From: JBFHIJ01 sp041596515
GTDB lineage: Bacteria > Bacteroidota > Ignavibacteria > Kapaibacteriales > UBA2268
Length of the DNA: 35,967 nucleotides
Direction: 5' to 3'
NCBI GenBank assembly: GCA_041596515.1
Contig: JBFHIJ010000030.1
Span: 1-35,967 of the forward strand
In this document: positions 34,001 through 35,967 of the stretch, piece by piece
Layout of the letters: every line of letters starts with the position of its first letter
Numbering within the stretch: the stretch's first letter is position 1
Notes under the pieces: generated by a model
The model's input: only the letters and a program-made list of their open reading frames with translations
Databases searched by the model: none
What the model was told of the DNA's origin: nothing
Made by a program: the position numbers and the translations under genes

Positions 34001-35967
34001 TAGGTAGAGTAAGCTCCGGAGTTGAAATTAAAACAGATTATTTTGATGAGAATATTACGATTTTAATCGCCGCAGAAGGGACTGCTCCATCGATACTCAT
34101 TGCTGAAACATTTGATTTTCCGGTACTATTATGTGATAATGCAATCAAGGATTCAATTACCGTAAAGAATACAGGCAATGGAGTGCTAGTCTTGAAAGAC
34201 ATAAAGTTTGACTCTATGGCTATAAGTTCTGATCTTCCTCTATATGCAAGCATACTTCCATTGGATTCTCTTAAAATTCCTATAGCAGTTAGCTCTTACG
34301 AGGTAGGCAAAATTGAAAGTAAAATGCAGATATTAACAAACCTAAGAGAAGATAAAAAAACAGTTCATGACATCACTCTACATGCTGTAAAAGACAGTTC
34401 AGGATTTTACTTAGAAAAAAATCTAGTTGAATATTCTAATCTAAGTGAAGATGAATCAGGAACGCAAATAATAAAAGTACATAATTCCGGCAATAAGGAT
34501 TTGAAGTGGGAATTACCTCTTAAAAGTAAAAATTTTGAAGTGACAGATATATCACCTATAAATACGAAACCGGGAGAATTTTCAACTTTTACCATAAGGT
34601 TTAACGGTGGTAAAAAGTCGGAAAGTCCATATAATGAAAGTATAATTTTAAGCGATGAGTGCGGAAGAGAAGTTCCAATTTACTTAATGGCTATCATTGG
34701 TATTAATGATGCAAAAGTTGAATTAGAGTCAAGCTTGCAACTTCCAACATTGATATGTCAGGATTCCGGGTCCTATCAAGTGTTAATTAAAAATGTTGGT
34801 ACTACACCTTTGTCCTTTTCTAGCATATCATTTCAAAATATTGACAATAACTACGTGTTAGTAAAAGATTATGCCGGAACAGTAATTTTACCTAATAATT
34901 CAACTAATATTGGAATAAAATACTCATCCTTAGTAAAGGGGAGTTTTCAAAATACTCTCCTTTTAAAGACTAACGCAATAAATGTCCCACAAGGAGAAAC
35001 GTCCGTTGATTTGACATTTGATAAAAAGATTGTAGCTTTTTCTCTATCTGAAACAATATTAGAAATACGAGATCTAATTCAAGATCAAACAAGCAATTTA
35101 ACTGTGCAAATTAAAAATATCGGAACAGAAGATATATATAGTTTGAATTATTCAGAGTTGAATAGATATGAACTTATAGACCCTCCTAAGAACTTAAAAA
35201 TTGGAGAAACCAAAGATTTGACAATTAAGTTTAATGGAGGCAATCTTGGTATTACTTATAATGAAGAGTTATATATCACTGATGATTGCAATGATGCTAC
35301 TGGAATTAAACTCATTGCTAAAGTAGATAAAATACCTAATGCTAAGTTTACTGTAGGTAAAAAAACAGCTTATCCGGGACAAATATTTGAATTACCTATT
35401 GGCTTAGATTTAGAAGATGATATCAGCATATCGGAGAATGACAAAATATCATTTACTCTGGTATTCAATAAATCAATTATGTTACCAAAAGAAGACTTGA
35501 TTAGCACAACAGATTCTATTTTTAGAAAGGTTAATATTCAGAATATGCCAATTAATACTTTAGTAGCTGGAACTTCGATCGAATTTAGAGCGTTTTTAGG
35601 TGATACTAATTATACTAAAATAAGTATAGAAAATATTGATATTAAAAGTAATGATGAACTTTATATTTCAACTGAAATCGGATCATTTAACGTGCTTGGA
35701 GTTTGTACTGATGGTGGAAACAGATTTATTATAGATACAGGAGAATTGCAGTTATTCCAAAATGCTCCAAATCCTGTTTATGAGTATACTACAATCTCAT
35801 TTTTTGCTATTGAAGTAGGAAGGCATTTTGTTTCAATCTATGATGTATATGGTAATAAAATTGCTGACCTATTTGATAAATATATTAATCCCGGCTTCTA
35901 TGAAACTAACTTCAGCTCAGATGAATTTCCTTCAGGTTCTTATATCTACATACTACACACGCCATCT
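31027..35967 (+). CDS. Giant T9SS-secreted protein: VWA, WD40 and Hydin/ASH-like repeats (3' end cut off)
   Basis: An ATG with AGAGGAAGAAG upstream opens a frame of 1,647 codons without a stop to the end of the window. A signal peptide (about 1-22) is followed by a VWA domain (about 70-270) with an intact metal site: D90-V-S92-A-S94, Thr in GTGGTDFD, and D186 in LFTDGEG. A choice-of-anchor-D Ig repeat (about 295-390) and a Kre9/KNH-like PNGSEKLIAG domain (about 415-495) come next. A WD40 propeller (about 497-790) shows KDGTLKKW, NDGTILIW, KEVKIWD and SGALHVWK ends. Then come about six Hydin/ASH-like Ig repeats. The tail from about 1573 (LQLFQNAPNPV..., FPSGSYIYIL) is a T9SS type A sorting domain; I expect the stop within about 10-20 codons after the window. 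It is probably a surface adhesin or scaffold. Confidence 0.9.
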   Translation, partial: MLRQSVIYFILLMMPKILISASSAIYITDVSKYPLIEANIYFLDDSGNPIYDISESDITISENGTPQLIDEFSCSQGSVPIDISSILSVDVSASMNQDKLSIAKSALQQWISNLPLNSDAAITTFNKHTYLLRDFTEDKTLLSNALNFNSGTGGTDFDKAFFGLPAGIYNVAERAKSKPIIVLFTDGEGSADYPVIISKAKDIDAKIYAFVSSEDIPLFLSNMAEETGGKTFGVSLTNNDVENAYNYILNDARGVKPCTISWISNTCSKSKNIAISVPKKGILQELTFNISDKYLPGFIYPQSNTVDFGTVNIGSSSTRNITISADKKDITIDTILVNNKNFSIDLGSQNYPLHIKEGSSIPLKILYKSNTESYTVAKFNIISDACVNDIFYAIAGGKTTPAADSLLKITFPNGSEKLIAGTDTIITWEGISALDSVAIEYTTDESNWKLITQFADNLSFRWHIPYDISSTCRVRLRHTNTLLESGDNYIIDAHPKAINKVVWGRNDFDTLYTAGKDGTLKKWYYKYKQEYLILTGQINISDITQNSGSLIASISEDKRVKVYNTNTDNDLIADYGQVSGMNCVDWSKDSRFIIGGSNDGTILIWKLSDKFNPLVSAKLHQSKIVDIQWNPSSSLIASCDTDGFLKISNMTLVSGNIVIKEILTFPQYTYDINALEWITDEKVAVAADNKEVKIWDVNQISLPVSYLRNDIEEYLNDLDYNPVQKILATVGTLHGVRLFNLSQSKTSYQPDFQYDGHQDQVTSVSIRYDGSTVASTDLSGALHVWKIESENDNYKALQDDISDADFSIVGASISVNDIDFGKQLKDYPTDSLISNYVLNSYAFPIIIDSVAIGGKDASLFNLQNSFTNKKLTPGEGLSLLIKSTNTELGNIETDLIIYYNSLQTKAAIKSEVIDKKIDILNDYYFIGKSNIDTSISKKITIFYNKSNQNIKIESVNLLKINSDVFNFDSVTGKVVEPNDSLQILVHFEPKELGRVSSGVEIKTDYFDENITILIAAEGTAPSILIAETFDFPVLLCDNAIKDSITVKNTGNGVLVLKDIKFDSMAISSDLPLYASILPLDSLKIPIAVSSYEVGKIESKMQILTNLREDKKTVHDITLHAVKDSSGFYLEKNLVEYSNLSEDESGTQIIKVHNSGNKDLKWELPLKSKNFEVTDISPINTKPGEFSTFTIRFNGGKKSESPYNESIILSDECGREVPIYLMAIIGINDAKVELESSLQLPTLICQDSGSYQVLIKNVGTTPLSFSSISFQNIDNNYVLVKDYAGTVILPNNSTNIGIKYSSLVKGSFQNTLLLKTNAINVPQGETSVDLTFDKKIVAFSLSETILEIRDLIQDQTSNLTVQIKNIGTEDIYSLNYSELNRYELIDPPKNLKIGETKDLTIKFNGGNLGITYNEELYITDDCNDATGIKLIAKVDKIPNAKFTVGKKTAYPGQIFELPIGLDLEDDISISENDKISFTLVFNKSIMLPKEDLISTTDSIFRKVNIQNMPINTLVAGTSIEFRAFLGDTNYTKISIENIDIKSNDELYISTEIGSFNVLGVCTDGGNRFIIDTGELQLFQNAPNPVYEYTTISFFAIEVGRHFVSIYDVYGNKIADLFDKYINPGFYETNFSSDEFPSGSYIYILHTPS

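Noticed and set aside
34038..34595. Minus-strand frames of 71 and 62 codons near the window end
   Set aside because: They lie wholly inside the long open plus-strand T9SS gene and have no signal, family or binding site.

Overview
The window is AT-rich (roughly one third G+C by eye) and reads like the Bacteroidota/Chlorobiota side of the tree. Evidence: the order uppS-bamA-skp-skp-lpxD; a 30-residue basic AURKAIP1/COX24-type ribosomal protein; a giant surface protein with a type IX secretion (T9SS) sorting tail; a TonB receptor with a carboxypeptidase-regulatory-like domain; and a few TAnnTTTG promoter-like boxes. The many multiheme cytochromes and the VWA/WD40/Hydin-type secreted protein suggest a Kapabacteria- or Ignavibacteria-like lineage, but that is inference. 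No rRNA, tRNA, CRISPR array, insertion sequence or phage gene was seen.

Layout. 1-1374: a probably frameshifted small gene, a secreted protein and a membrane-anchored thioredoxin-fold protein, overlapping one another. 1396-5607 (minus): lnt, a small lipoprotein, a Dabb protein and a WYL regulator separated by 1-3 nt, then a GyrI-like protein. 5781-7921 (plus): two overlapping glycosyltransferase genes. 7978-18287: a divergent electron-transfer locus. 18441-19998: GNAT acetyltransferase and alanine/ornithine-racemase-like enzyme. 20057-22805 (minus): a Cys-rich small protein and a TonB-dependent receptor, probably for metal uptake. 22976-24370: MFS exporter. 24549-25068 (minus): tiny ribosomal protein and HU/IHF-type protein. 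25276-30927: envelope biogenesis genes. 31027 to the window edge: one open frame of at least 1,647 codons for the T9SS surface protein.

The centrepiece is 7978-18287. The minus operon encodes, in transcription order, a 13-heme membrane-anchored cytochrome, a fusion of a b-type cytochrome membrane domain to a 7-heme domain (CbcL-like), an 11-heme lipoprotein and a tandem-rhodanese lipoprotein. The plus operon encodes a 4-heme c554-like cytochrome, a 6-heme lipoprotein with a collagen-like stalk, an outer-membrane beta-barrel and a 12-heme periplasmic cytochrome. Together they carry 53 c-type heme motifs (51 CXXCH and two CX3CH). The set resembles a complete path from quinol through inner membrane, periplasm, porin and surface lipoprotein, like the extracellular electron transfer conduits of Geobacter. 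The terminal acceptor cannot be read from sequence; the rhodanese protein leaves sulfur or selenium chemistry open.

Several start codons were moved downstream to an ATG or GTG preceded by a Shine-Dalgarno sequence; these choices are explained per gene.
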